DNA of 64,000 bases from Candidatus Gastranaerophilales bacterium. GTDB lineage: Bacteria; Cyanobacteriota; Vampirovibrionia; Gastranaerophilales; Gastranaerophilaceae. Of this stretch, positions 1 to 8,838 are shown piece by piece (position 1 is the first letter of the stretch; every line of letters begins with the position of its first letter). The stretch covers positions 1 through 64,000 of the forward strand of contig CALVHD010000004.1 of the NCBI GenBank assembly GCA_944327245.1, in the 5' to 3' direction. The notes under the pieces were generated by a model that was given only the letters and a program-made list of their open reading frames with translations, was not told the DNA's origin and did not search any database. A program made the position numbers and the translations under genes.

Positions 1-125
1 TTTGGTTCTATTTCGTCACCTAATTCACTAATTAGTGAATTTCTTAATTCTTTTTCTTTTTTCTTTTTCTTTTCATCTTTGTATAAAATTTCTGCTGCAT
101 TTTTAAAAATGTTTTGATTTGACAA
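1..125 (-). CDS. 5' end of an unidentified protein (runs off the window)
   Basis: Read on the minus strand from a TTG start at 125, the frame stays open to the window edge. The first ~41 residues begin MSNQNIFKNAAEILYKDEKK and are rich in Lys and Glu. A purine-rich AAAGGA lies 9 nt upstream of the TTG; an upstream ATG in the same stretch hits a stop after two codons, so TTG is the plausible start. An 18-bp palindrome (23-40) falls inside the frame. No family is recognised, and because the gene is cut its real length and function cannot be judged. Confidence 0.45.
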   Translation of the reverse strand, partial: MSNQNIFKNAAEILYKDEKKKKKEKELRNSLISELGDEIEP

Positions 126-643
126 AATATTCTATCCTTTCATTTAATTAACACCCCTGTATTCTATTGTATGGAATTATATTTTGTAAAGAAAAACGCT
201 CATAATTTGTAAGACCTTCCAAATTTGGGCGGATTTTATGGAATAAAATCCTAGGTCGTGGTATAATAAAAAATTTATAAAATGATAAAAATTAAATAAG
301 ATTTTTATATTTCTTTTACTAAAATAATCAAACCAACCGTACACAATAATCAAACCATGTGTTTCTTTACACCTGTGGAAATCGAAGATTTCCGCGTAAC
401 ATCGGTACGGTTTCGCTCTGTCCGCCCGACCTCAACGGTCAGCCGCCACGAGCTCACACACTATGGCTTTTTCATTCTCGTCTAAGTCCAGTCGGACTAA
501 GACTTGAATTTCAAAAGATTCCTCGGAGCAACCGCTTCGCTTATGCCCTCTCAGAAAACTCCTTCGGACTTTTCTTCGGCAGAGTGAGACGCGGCAAATT
601 TTTTGCATTAAATTTATGTTGAATTTTTGGGAATGTTTATTTT
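126..643. other. 518-bp intergenic region with a GC-richer structured island
   Basis: About 126-350 is AT-rich, with a 13-bp direct repeat AATAATCAAACCA (323-335 and 345-357). From about 360 to 600 the composition changes sharply to roughly half GC, unlike anything else in the window. This part contains perfect small hairpins: GGAAATC-GAA-GATTTCC (377-393) and AGTCC-AGTC-GGACT (485-498). An 87-codon frame (359-622) crosses it, but it has no ribosome site, odd composition and no family likeness, so I treat it as non-coding. It could be a dispersed intergenic repeat, a structured RNA or a remnant of foreign DNA. Confidence 0.5.
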
Positions 644-1972
644 TTAATTATTAGCTTCAACATAATAACCATTAAAGCTTCTTTTTGCCATATTTTGCAG
701 GTCTTCAGGAGTAATAGAATTTAAAATTTCTAATTGTGATTTTAGGCTGCCATCAGAATCATTGTATCTGCTTAGTGCATTATTTATTCTGCTGAATCCT
801 GTTGTAAATTTTTCAGCTATAGCATATTCTCTTTCTTTTTTAATTTTTGAAAGTGTGCGCTTATCTATTTTTTCATTAATTAATTTTTCAATTCCCGTAT
901 TAACCATTTGCTTAAATTTATCTAAATTGTCTTGATTATCTTTAGACCATGCGTCAAAACGAATAATGGATGTTGTTTCATCGGTTATATAATTTGCACC
1001 AAGTTGCATTGATTTGTCTTTAAAATCTCTTTGCATAATTTCAATATAATAATCATGTAGAATTAGACCTATTAATTCATTTTTTAATTTTGAACCATTT
1101 TCGAGAATAAAATATTTTGAATAAGATGGTTTATCAACAATTTTACCATTGAAGGTTTTATTTTCTATTAATGGTTTTGTTGGTCTTGTAAAATATTGTT
1201 CATTAAAAGACGTAAATGAGGGCATTTTTGAAAGCGCGCTTAGTATATTACTTTCGCCTGTGAAATTGCTGGCTGCACATATTGCAATATCTGCTTGAGA
1301 ATTTGCAAATAATTCGAAATACAGTTTTTTAATGTCATCAAGTTGTATCTTATCAATATCTTCAATTGTTGTGCTTTTGTTTTTATTGAGTAAATAATCT
1401 TCTGCCATTTGACTGCCATATTTCAGACTATTTAAATCTTCTTTTTCTGCATCTTTTGCGTATTTAAGCGTTGATTCTGATAAAATTGGGTTTGTTATAA
1501 ATTCTACAAAATTTTTAAAACATTGATTTGTGTTTGCTTCATCAGAAGAAAAAATAGCTGCTATGCCGGTTTGTGTACCATAAATTATTGTATAATTATT
1601 GTCCTGATAATTATTATTTGCAGCAACATTCATCATTCTAGCAAGAATTCTTAATTTTAGAGGGTCAGCTTCTATTTTCTTGGGAGTAATTAACATTTTT
1701 CCTTCAATTGTGCCATCATCATATATTGGTATTTTGGCAATTGAAACTTTTAAATTATTTTTTAAGTTATATTTTTTATCCTTAAATCTTGTTGAATTTG
1801 TGCCAATTCGATTAATACAATTGAATGCAGCAGTTTTTCTATAAGTTTCAAAATTTATTAAACCTATTGTTGTTGCGTTATTTATTTTTGTTGGATTTTT
1901 TTCAGGTTTTTTTGTTGCAGTGTTTTTAAATCTAACTGGATAATATGAATTAATTGCATTGATTTTTACCAT
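644..1972 (-). CDS. M16 (insulinase-like) peptidase homologue without a zinc site
   Basis: The 442-residue protein ends with the hallmark tail of M16 peptidase domains (ITPEDLQNMAKRSFNGYY) and has mid-protein segments typical of the family (IDKIQLDDIKKLYFELFANS). I find no HxxEH zinc motif, so it is probably non-catalytic, like the non-catalytic partner in M16 pairs. The N terminus (MVKINAINSYYPVRFKN) resembles the leader seen on neighbours. Its ATG overlaps the stop of the upstream 980-residue gene by 7 nt, implying translational coupling as last gene of the locus. The M16 assignment is fairly sure; what it processes or scaffolds is unknown. Confidence 0.7.
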   Translation of the reverse strand: MVKINAINSYYPVRFKNTATKKPEKNPTKINNATTIGLINFETYRKTAAFNCINRIGTNSTRFKDKKYNLKNNLKVSIAKIPIYDDGTIEGKMLITPKKIEADPLKLRILARMMNVAANNNYQDNNYTIIYGTQTGIAAIFSSDEANTNQCFKNFVEFITNPILSESTLKYAKDAEKEDLNSLKYGSQMAEDYLLNKNKSTTIEDIDKIQLDDIKKLYFELFANSQADIAICAASNFTGESNILSALSKMPSFTSFNEQYFTRPTKPLIENKTFNGKIVDKPSYSKYFILENGSKLKNELIGLILHDYYIEIMQRDFKDKSMQLGANYITDETTSIIRFDAWSKDNQDNLDKFKQMVNTGIEKLINEKIDKRTLSKIKKEREYAIAEKFTTGFSRINNALSRYNDSDGSLKSQLEILNSITPEDLQNMAKRSFNGYYVEANN

Positions 1973-4908
1973 ATTATATGTGCTCCATTATCTTTTAGTT
2001 TTCTTGCCATTCTTTTAAATTCTGCAGTATCTGACGGACTCATATTTTCGGTTATATCTCTTACGCTAAATTGTTTGTTTGGATTTCTTTTGATTTCATC
2101 AATTATATTTTTAAATCTTCCTATTGGGCTTATATTTTTTAATATTTCTATTTGATTATCGTTGTTTTCAGTACCTTTAAATGCTAAATCAAACAGACCT
2201 AGGTTTCCCAACCTTTTCGCTAAACTCATATTTGAAGCAGTATTAGTTAGAGTTGAAATAGTATTTATTGGATTAGCGACTTTTGAAAACAGGTGTGCTA
2301 TAACCGATGGACCAAAATAATATACCGCTCCACCTGCCACAATTGTCGATGCAATTATTATACCAGCTTTTAATAATTTTTTCTTTCTTATATCATTTTT
2401 TTCTTTTTTTGCTAAATCATCAATTTTTGATAAGAAATCTTGAATATCAATTTGTTCATCTTGGGGCAATAATTGAGTTAATTCAGGAACAATTTCTTTA
2501 AAATATTTATCTTTTTGAAGCTCTAAAAGCTTTGTTCTTGTAATTACTCTTAAATATGAATTCATTTCTTTTGTATTTAAATCAATAGAATAAAGTGTTT
2601 TATTTGCTTCAATTAATTGATTTAATTGCGCTTGTTGAATTGATAAAGATTGATTTGCATAATCAGAAAAATTACTTGCAAAATCAGAAATTAATCTACT
2701 TTGAGAATTAATTGATGAATTAATTTCATCTAATTTTGAAACAATTTTATTTCCTTGAATAGTAACGTCTTTAGCGTCTTGATTAATTTGTCTGAATTTA
2801 TCATTCATCATTTTATTAAACATCTCATCACTAAATTCAAGATTAGAGTCAAAAATTAATTGTCTGTTTCCTGCTTCAAAAAATACCAAATCTTCAATAA
2901 CAGATGTTATATCAATATTGGGATTTTTAAGCATTGTTTTAAAACTATCATTATTAGCATATCTTGTAATAAATTCTTTTTGTTCAATTGTTAAGGATGG
3001 GTCATTAAGAATTTTTAATATTGTTTTATCTGAAATGCCATCTTTTTTCTGATTAATTGAGTTTAGAAGTTCAATATTTCTATCTGTTAAATTGTTTAAT
3101 TCAGAATTTAAAAAGTAATTTTTTGCAATATCAACTAAATTTTGCCAATTATATTCTAATTGTTCAATATCTCCTGTTTCTTTTGCTTGCATTATATTTT
3201 GCAAGGTTAATTTTATAGCGTTCTTGCTATCTTTGTTTCCATCAAGCGCTGCTTTTGAAATTAATTGGAAAATATAGCCTATAATTGCAATATCGTCCGA
3301 ATCTTCACTTGATAATATCATTACATCTTTAGCAGGTTCAAAAATGTGCTCTTTAGCATTTAATGACACTTTTTCTTTTTCTTTTGCAAGTAGTTCTATT
3401 GTTGATAACACCCTATCTTCAATTTGAGCAAGGCTGTTTGGGTTTATTTTATGTGATATAACGTCAAAAAATAGCTTGCTATCTTGTTGTTGAACTAAAA
3501 TTGCTTTTTGTTCATCTGATATTGTATCATCATTTTCAATAATATCTTTATATGCTTTTCTTGCCAGTTCTATAGTTTTATTTTCTTTTTGCAATATATC
3601 TAAGCTTTTTGAAATTAGTTTAGCTGTTTTTGTCTTATCTTGCAAAACTTCTTCAAACCAAATCGCTTTAAGTCTTTCATTTCCTTGATTTACAATTTCA
3701 TCTTTTGAAATTTCAAGCCAAAAATCAACAAGTTTTTTTCCTTTAACCGATATTTTTCTTAATTTTTCAACATCGAAATTATCAGCATTTTGAATAAAAT
3801 CAGCGTTTGAAGATATTATTTGTGATAATTCATCTTTTGGATTTTCATTAAATTGTGTTTCAGCACAATTTTCTTCAATTTCACTTAAAACATCAGGATT
3901 TATATTTTTAAAATCAGGAGTTTCAATTAAACCATTTTGTATTAGCCATTTTCTTGATTCAAAAATTCTTGAGATAATTCTTGGGGAAACATCTTTTTTG
4001 CTTGAGGCAATTTTTTCATTTAATACTTGATAAAAACTGCTATTATTTTGATTTTGCCAGTCAAATATTGCTCTATTAACAATTGAATTAATTTTATCAT
4101 CGCTAAAACCGCCTGAGATTTTGTTAGGAGCAAAATGTTGCGCTGTTTGATTTAATTCATCTTCTGTTAAGGGCTCAATTTTTCTTGAATATTTGCTATT
4201 ATTAATAGCAAATTCAATTAATTTTTTAGTATCTTCTATTGAGCTGATTTTAACATCTATAGCTCCTCCAAAACCTTTTCTTTGTAGTAATTCTGGGCTT
4301 ATTGCTTTTGGGTTATCGGTTTGAAGTATAAAAGTTGCTCCATATGCATTTTGCATATTATCAACAGGTTCTTTAGCACAATTATCAAGCCAGGGCTTCA
4401 TCATTGCAATATTTTTATAATTAATTTTTAAATCTGAAAGAAGTAAATCAGAATTTTTTACATAAATTATTGTTCTTTGTCCATTGTTTAGATAATTTTC
4501 TCTGGAATTTTTTAATAAGGTTAGTGTATTTGTTCTGAAGTTATCGCTATCTGTTTCCAATTCTATAATTCTTGAATTAGTTCTTTTTCCTACTCTATTA
4601 AGCAACTCGGCACTTTTTTTATCATCTTCGCTATATAGTAATATAAAAGATGGAATATCTTTATTTTCTTGTAAAGTTAATATTTCTGCTAATTTATCTT
4701 CTTGGGGTTTTGTTGTAGTTTCTCTAAAATTCGTGAAATGTATTTCATTTCCTTTAAAAGCAATTAAATTATTTGAATAGAAATTTAGCGGATTTATTCT
4801 ATTATTCAATTTATTGTTTTGTATGGATGGTTGAGCACTTGTTTGCTGATTATTTTTATATTTAATTTTTTTATAAAAATAATTATTAAGATTTAAATCT
4901 ACTTTCAT
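1966..4908 (-). CDS. Giant protein with a degenerate AAA domain and one C-terminal membrane segment
   Basis: This 980-residue protein starts MKVDLNLNNY and reaches the leader motif LIAFKG near residue 50. Residues ~85-300 align along their length with the AAA domain of the ATPase encoded at 6565-7890: IPSFILLY matches VPNSILLY, and PWLDNCAKEPVDNMQNAYG matches SWLDNCAKLPTDNLQNAYA. The Walker A loop is destroyed: GPIGTGKT becomes SEDDKKSA, with the Lys replaced by Ser99. A long helical middle follows, then a hydrophobic segment at ~845-875 and a second LAFKG-like motif in the tail. It is probably a membrane-anchored pseudo-ATPase partner or scaffold. That role is inference; homology to the neighbour is seen directly. 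Confidence 0.7.
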   Translation of the reverse strand: MKVDLNLNNYFYKKIKYKNNQQTSAQPSIQNNKLNNRINPLNFYSNNLIAFKGNEIHFTNFRETTTKPQEDKLAEILTLQENKDIPSFILLYSEDDKKSAELLNRVGKRTNSRIIELETDSDNFRTNTLTLLKNSRENYLNNGQRTIIYVKNSDLLLSDLKINYKNIAMMKPWLDNCAKEPVDNMQNAYGATFILQTDNPKAISPELLQRKGFGGAIDVKISSIEDTKKLIEFAINNSKYSRKIEPLTEDELNQTAQHFAPNKISGGFSDDKINSIVNRAIFDWQNQNNSSFYQVLNEKIASSKKDVSPRIISRIFESRKWLIQNGLIETPDFKNINPDVLSEIEENCAETQFNENPKDELSQIISSNADFIQNADNFDVEKLRKISVKGKKLVDFWLEISKDEIVNQGNERLKAIWFEEVLQDKTKTAKLISKSLDILQKENKTIELARKAYKDIIENDDTISDEQKAILVQQQDSKLFFDVISHKINPNSLAQIEDRVLSTIELLAKEKEKVSLNAKEHIFEPAKDVMILSSEDSDDIAIIGYIFQLISKAALDGNKDSKNAIKLTLQNIMQAKETGDIEQLEYNWQNLVDIAKNYFLNSELNNLTDRNIELLNSINQKKDGISDKTILKILNDPSLTIEQKEFITRYANNDSFKTMLKNPNIDITSVIEDLVFFEAGNRQLIFDSNLEFSDEMFNKMMNDKFRQINQDAKDVTIQGNKIVSKLDEINSSINSQSRLISDFASNFSDYANQSLSIQQAQLNQLIEANKTLYSIDLNTKEMNSYLRVITRTKLLELQKDKYFKEIVPELTQLLPQDEQIDIQDFLSKIDDLAKKEKNDIRKKKLLKAGIIIASTIVAGGAVYYFGPSVIAHLFSKVANPINTISTLTNTASNMSLAKRLGNLGLFDLAFKGTENNDNQIEILKNISPIGRFKNIIDEIKRNPNKQFSVRDITENMSPSDTAEFKRMARKLKDNGAHIIW

Positions 4909-4926
4909 TTTTCTCTCCTTATATCG

Positions 4927-5751
4927 TTATTGATTTTTTAATTTATCCAGTGTTTCTTGAGCTATTTTTCTAACACTTTCGCTTTTATGGTTTAATAATC
5001 TTCTTATTGGTTTTAAAATAATTTCTTTATCTTTAGGATCATCATTTTGAAGTTGAGCTAATTTTTGTATTGTTTTTAATACTTCAATAAAAGTTTCATC
5101 TTCTTTTATTTCTATTGTCTCTCTTCTAATTGGACCAATTATATCGAAGACATCTTTATCTGTGCCACATTTTTGATAAATTTTTAGAGTTTCTCTAATG
5201 ACGCTTTCATCTTCGCTTAACATCATAGTTGAAATATCATCAATATCACCTATTCCATATTTTTCAATTTCTTTTAGTGCTTTTAGCTGTAGTTTTGTAT
5301 CTGGAGTAGAGTTTATATATTTTATTAGTTCATCAACATATTCATCCCTTTGAGCAGCATTTGGGTTTGAGGTGAATTTTGGAGTTGGGAATATTGATTC
5401 TTGGATTTTGTGTTGAATTTTATTTGGTTGAATGTTAGCCGGTGAAACATCAGAAGGTTCTATTGAAGCCGGTTTTGGTGGAATTTGCTCTTTCTTTTTA
5501 GAAAAATTTGAAATAAAATTCATAATTTGTTTTCTTTTTAAAAAAGCAGTAATTGCAATTAAAATACTTGTTAAAACAGCCCCAATTTTAATAATTTTAT
5601 TTTTATCTATTTTTTTATTTTCACTTTTTTCAAATTTATCTTCTTTTAATGTTTCATTTTGAACAATATTATTAACCTCCACCTCTTTTTTTAAAGGTGT
5701 AGTTGTTTTTGGATTGCGTATATTGTTTATATATTCTTGCATTGTAATCAT
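4927..5751 (-). CDS. Membrane-anchored HEAT-like repeat protein (copy 1)
   Basis: The 274-residue protein has a polar N terminus, one transmembrane helix at ~52-72 (KIIKIGAVLTSILIAITAFL), a proline-rich linker and a 153-residue helical C-terminal domain. That domain has paired-helix repeats of the HEAT/armadillo type (LKALKEIEKYGIGD, VIRETLKIYQKCG, LLNHKSESVRKIAQETLDKL). The domain is identical at DNA level to that of the next gene upstream (5803-6561). The start ATG (MITMQEYINNI) lacks the usual MKI leader, and a later ATG at codon 4 is possible. HEAT domains usually bind proteins, so it may hold a partner at the membrane. Function unknown. Confidence 0.65.
   Translation of the reverse strand: MITMQEYINNIRNPKTTTPLKKEVEVNNIVQNETLKEDKFEKSENKKIDKNKIIKIGAVLTSILIAITAFLKRKQIMNFISNFSKKKEQIPPKPASIEPSDVSPANIQPNKIQHKIQESIFPTPKFTSNPNAAQRDEYVDELIKYINSTPDTKLQLKALKEIEKYGIGDIDDISTMMLSEDESVIRETLKIYQKCGTDKDVFDIIGPIRRETIEIKEDETFIEVLKTIQKLAQLQNDDPKDKEIILKPIRRLLNHKSESVRKIAQETLDKLKNQ
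4938..5396. repeat. 459-bp perfect direct repeat, copy 1
   Basis: Base-by-base reading finds no mismatch between this segment and 5814-6272 (offset 876). It covers the HEAT-like domain codons almost to the stop of the gene. Flanking DNA and the N-terminal halves of the two proteins are unrelated. Confidence 0.95.
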
Positions 5752-5802
5752 AAAAACCTATGTTATCTAAAACATCTGAATGTTAAAAATTGCCTTTAAA
5801 TT

Positions 5803-6561
5803 CTACATTTGACTTAATTTATCCAGTGTTTCTTGAGCTATTTTTCTAACACTTTCGCTTTTATGGTTTAATAATCTTCTTATTGGTTTTAAAATAATTT
5901 CTTTATCTTTAGGATCATCATTTTGAAGTTGAGCTAATTTTTGTATTGTTTTTAATACTTCAATAAAAGTTTCATCTTCTTTTATTTCTATTGTCTCTCT
6001 TCTAATTGGACCAATTATATCGAAGACATCTTTATCTGTGCCACATTTTTGATAAATTTTTAGAGTTTCTCTAATGACGCTTTCATCTTCGCTTAACATC
6101 ATAGTTGAAATATCATCAATATCACCTATTCCATATTTTTCAATTTCTTTTAGTGCTTTTAGCTGTAGTTTTGTATCTGGAGTAGAGTTTATATATTTTA
6201 TTAGTTCATCAACATATTCATCCCTTTGAGCAGCATTTGGGTTTGAGGTGAATTTTGGAGTTGGGAATATTGGCTCTTGGATTATAGAATTGTTTTCTTT
6301 TTGTGTTTCTTCAATGTCTTGATGACTTACGTCAGGTGTATCATCGTTATTTTTGGCTAAACTATGTATTTTTGACAAAAATAAATTAAACAAATCTACA
6401 AGTTGCTTTTTATAGAATGTTGTTGCAATTTGTTTTTTACCATGTTCTTCTTGTTCAGTTGTTTTGCATGATAGTGTCGTGTTTTGTTTATCGGATTTAT
6501 TGTTTTTTTCTTTTTTTTGAAAAACTACATTGTTAAAACCATTTATTTTTTGTATATTCAT
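5803..6561 (-). CDS. HEAT-like repeat protein (copy 2), different N terminus
   Basis: The 252-residue protein has the same 153-residue helical repeat domain as 4927-5751 but an unrelated N-terminal ~95 residues (MNIQKINGFNNVVFQKKEK), which carry a leader-like VVF motif. No transmembrane helix is apparent, so this may be the version without a membrane anchor. It lies 3 nt downstream of the AAA+ ATPase gene, which makes co-transcription and coupling very likely. The DNA identity of the shared domain, next to dissimilar N termini, points to very recent duplication or gene conversion. Confidence 0.65.
   Translation of the reverse strand: MNIQKINGFNNVVFQKKEKNNKSDKQNTTLSCKTTEQEEHGKKQIATTFYKKQLVDLFNLFLSKIHSLAKNNDDTPDVSHQDIEETQKENNSIIQEPIFPTPKFTSNPNAAQRDEYVDELIKYINSTPDTKLQLKALKEIEKYGIGDIDDISTMMLSEDESVIRETLKIYQKCGTDKDVFDIIGPIRRETIEIKEDETFIEVLKTIQKLAQLQNDDPKDKEIILKPIRRLLNHKSESVRKIAQETLDKLSQM
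5814..6272. repeat. 459-bp perfect direct repeat, copy 2
   Basis: Partner of 4938-5396. Identity starts a few codons before the stop codon and ends abruptly at the domain border, where the sequences become ATTGATTC versus ATTGGCTC. Confidence 0.95.
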
Positions 6562-6564
6562 TTT

Positions 6565-7890
6565 TTAGTCCTCATATAGTTCTTCTAACTGTTGTCTAAA
6601 TTCTTGTAAACGTTCGGGTTTAATATTTCTTTTTGCTTTATCTATTCTATCGTTTAAATATTCTTCAAAAGTCTTTTTGTTATCAATATCTTTATCGAAA
6701 TCTTCACAAGCTAATTGAATAATTTTTTTAATTTTATCGTTGCCAAATCCCCCTTTTTCATCGTCCGGGTTCATTTTTTCAGTTATTACATCATAATCAA
6801 TACTATCAGGGTCAATCATATCTCCATTTTTATCAAATTTTTGAATATAGAATCTTATTATTGCTTCAATATTACCTTCTGACGCTGGTTCAAGAGAAAT
6901 TAATTTTTTAATTTTTTCTTCTCTGGGTAATATTTCATCTGATATTTCAAGAGGGTGATTTGTTGTAAAGAAAAATGTGGTTGCATAAGCATTTTGAAGA
7001 TTATCAGTTGGGAGTTTAGCGCAATTATCAAGCCATGATTTCATTTTTGCTATATTTTCGCGATTCATTTTTGTATTTTCAAGATGATTTTCGATTTCGT
7101 TAAGTACAATTATGGTTCTTCTTCCTTCGTTTAAATATCTTTCTCTCGCTTCTTTTAATTTTTTATATACCTCTTGAGAAAAATTTTCAGGGTCAGGATT
7201 CATTTCAACTAATTCGCAATTTGCCTCATTTGCAACGGCGCGAACAAAAGTTGTTTTCCCTGTTCCAATAGGACCATAAAGAAGTATGCTGTTTGGTACA
7301 TCTGCTTCCATACCTGCTTTTTCCATAGCGATTTGTTCTGTAAAAATGCTTCTTATGATTTGTTTTTCGGCATCGTAACCTGCAATTGATTCATCAATAT
7401 TACCGCTATCATAAATTCTAAATGCTTCTGTTAATCTTGCTGCCTTTTCCATTTTTGAAACTTTTTCAGATCTTTGGGCAAGTTCAGCTGCTAATCTATC
7501 ATTTTGTTCGCTTTTTAAAATATTTTGACTTTGTTGTTGAGATAATGTAACTAAATTTTTAATTATTGCATTTGCCGCTATTTCTTCTTTTTCTAAGGTT
7601 TTAGCATACATTTGTTTTAATTCTTTAGGTGCATCTGTAAAATGTTTTTTCCAAAATGACATTCCTTTAACGGCTTTTTCATATTGATCGTCTAATTCTT
7701 TTTTTCTTTTATCTTTATCCCAATTTAGCGCCCAATCAATTGTAGTTTGGGGAGTGGTTGGCAGTTCAATTGTTTTTCTGGCTTTAAAAGCTACATTGTC
7801 ATAGGTATAGTTTTTAATTGTCTTTGTTGCTGTGTTTTTGTTTTTTGAATAATGTCTAACAGGTGTGTAGGCAATTTGATTGATTTTCAT
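6565..7890 (-). CDS. AAA+ ATPase with N-terminal leader
   Basis: The 441-residue protein starts MKINQIAYTPVRHY and reaches the leader motif NVAFKA at ~32-37. A coiled helical region (60-160) precedes an AAA+ module. Walker A is GPIGTGKT (206-213). Walker B is TIIVLNE (259-265), with Asn264 where Asp is usual but the catalytic Glu265 kept. A sensor-1-like FFFTTNHP follows, with a C-terminal lid helix after GGFGNDKI. It is probably an active remodelling ATPase. It is the first gene of a five-gene minus-strand locus whose fourth member carries a dead copy of this domain. RBS AAAGGA lies just before the ATG. The substrate is unknown. Confidence 0.8.
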   Translation of the reverse strand: MKINQIAYTPVRHYSKNKNTATKTIKNYTYDNVAFKARKTIELPTTPQTTIDWALNWDKDKRKKELDDQYEKAVKGMSFWKKHFTDAPKELKQMYAKTLEKEEIAANAIIKNLVTLSQQQSQNILKSEQNDRLAAELAQRSEKVSKMEKAARLTEAFRIYDSGNIDESIAGYDAEKQIIRSIFTEQIAMEKAGMEADVPNSILLYGPIGTGKTTFVRAVANEANCELVEMNPDPENFSQEVYKKLKEARERYLNEGRRTIIVLNEIENHLENTKMNRENIAKMKSWLDNCAKLPTDNLQNAYATTFFFTTNHPLEISDEILPREEKIKKLISLEPASEGNIEAIIRFYIQKFDKNGDMIDPDSIDYDVITEKMNPDDEKGGFGNDKIKKIIQLACEDFDKDIDNKKTFEEYLNDRIDKAKRNIKPERLQEFRQQLEELYED

Positions 7891-8223
7891 ATTTTTCCTT
7901 TCTTTATATTAAAAAAGTCGACAATTTTAATGTCGACTTTTGTTTGTAATTTTAAAGGCTGAAAAATAAGCGGAATTATTAACCACTTTTGCTATAAGTA
8001 TAAAATAGTAATTCTTTTTATATTTCATATAGCCTCAAAAGTTTTATTATTAATACAATACATATAAAAAAATTTTTTTGTTAGGTATGTAGTGAAAATG
8101 TAATAAATTTTTACAAAGTTTTTAACTAAAATTATAAAAAGTAAATTTCTTATAATATTGTTGGCAATTTATTTTTTTATTTGTTTTGTATAGTTAAGAC
8201 CATTAATTAAAAAAGGATTATTT
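7891..8223. other. Divergent intergenic region (333 bp)
   Basis: This stretch separates the minus-strand AAA+ locus from the plus-strand 204-codon gene. It is very AT-rich and holds the hairpin at 7913-7941. A perfect TATAAT (8151-8156) could serve plus-strand transcription, but I see no convincing -35 at the right distance. Nothing else stands out. Confidence 0.5.
7913..7941 (-). promoter_or_regulatory. Terminator-like hairpin in the leader of the AAA+ operon
   Basis: AAAAGTCGACA (7913-7923) pairs perfectly with TGTCGACTTTT (7931-7941). On the minus strand the stem is followed at once by six Ts. It lies 22 nt upstream of the ATPase start codon and beyond its ribosome site, so a transcript starting upstream would meet an intrinsic-terminator shape before the first gene. 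It could be an attenuator, an insulator against upstream read-through, or a protein-binding palindrome. Confidence 0.5.
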
Positions 8224-8838
8224 ATGAAAGTTCAAATAAATCAGCTGTCTTTGCAAAAAAATAATATGCAAACAAAAAAAACTTCCGATATAAAACCTCT
8301 TGAAACCAAAAGCAATTTTGCATTTTGTGCAAATGAAGCAATATCAAATTATAATAGAGTTTTTGCTAATTACAAAAGTAATCCTGATAAGTGGGCTTAT
8401 GATTTTTTAAATGATGAAAGATTGCAAGATGAAAGTCTAAAATCTGTTATAGATTTTAATACATGCATGCAATTTTGTTCAAAAAAACCTGTATTTTTGT
8501 CTTTTGATCCCTCACATTTTATTGATAATGTTGTTTCATTGATAAATGATGACTCTTTAAAAGATTCTAGCGGTAATCCTCTTTTGGATTTAAGCACATA
8601 TCTTGATGCTTGCAAACGTTATCCTGCGTTGTTATGCGTAGCTAAAAAAGTATTAATCCCAAATCTTAAAGAAACAGCTTTTTTATTAAAAGATGAAATG
8701 TTATCTAAAAATCCTTCAGTTCAAACAGATGAAAAAGATATATATGCTAAAGCGCTAAAATCACCTTTATTGTTTTCTAAAGATAAATATGAATATATGC
8801 TTGCAAAAAAGTACTTCCTTATGGAATTTTTAATATAG
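8224..8838 (+). CDS. Unidentified leader-type protein, apparently interrupted by a frameshift
   Basis: The zero-frame product is 204 residues, starting MKVQINQLSLQKNN and reaching a leader-like NFAFCA near residue 34. The rest is helical and polar, with no recognised family. The frame passes A-AAA-AAG (8805-8811, codons gcA AAA AAG) and stops nine codons later at 8838. Shifting one base back at that heptamer opens a further 66 sense codons to 9011, so the natural product is probably ~262 residues. RBS AAAGGA lies just upstream of the ATG. Either this is programmed -1 frameshifting, a damaged gene, or a one-base homopolymer error. Confidence 0.6.
   Translation: MKVQINQLSLQKNNMQTKKTSDIKPLETKSNFAFCANEAISNYNRVFANYKSNPDKWAYDFLNDERLQDESLKSVIDFNTCMQFCSKKPVFLSFDPSHFIDNVVSLINDDSLKDSSGNPLLDLSTYLDACKRYPALLCVAKKVLIPNLKETAFLLKDEMLSKNPSVQTDEKDIYAKALKSPLLFSKDKYEYMLAKKYFLMEFLI
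8805..8811 (+). promoter_or_regulatory. Candidate -1 frameshift heptamer A-AAA-AAG
   Basis: The heptamer sits exactly in the X-XXY-YYZ phase of the zero frame. A-AAA-AAG is the well-known slippery sequence of E. coli dnaX. No strong upstream Shine-Dalgarno is obvious, and downstream there is only a tiny TTCC-TTAT-GGAA hairpin. Confidence 0.45.

Noticed and set aside
23-40. 18-bp palindrome as an operator
   Set aside because: It lies inside the partial coding frame, where self-complementary codons in AT-rich DNA explain it as well.
359-622. 87-codon plus-strand frame in the GC-rich island
   Set aside because: No ribosome site, composition unlike neighbouring genes, and no family resemblance; the hairpins explain the region better as non-coding.
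4938-6272. Duplicate segment as an insertion sequence or transposon end
   Set aside because: No transposase, no terminal inverted repeats, and the borders fall at a protein-domain edge.
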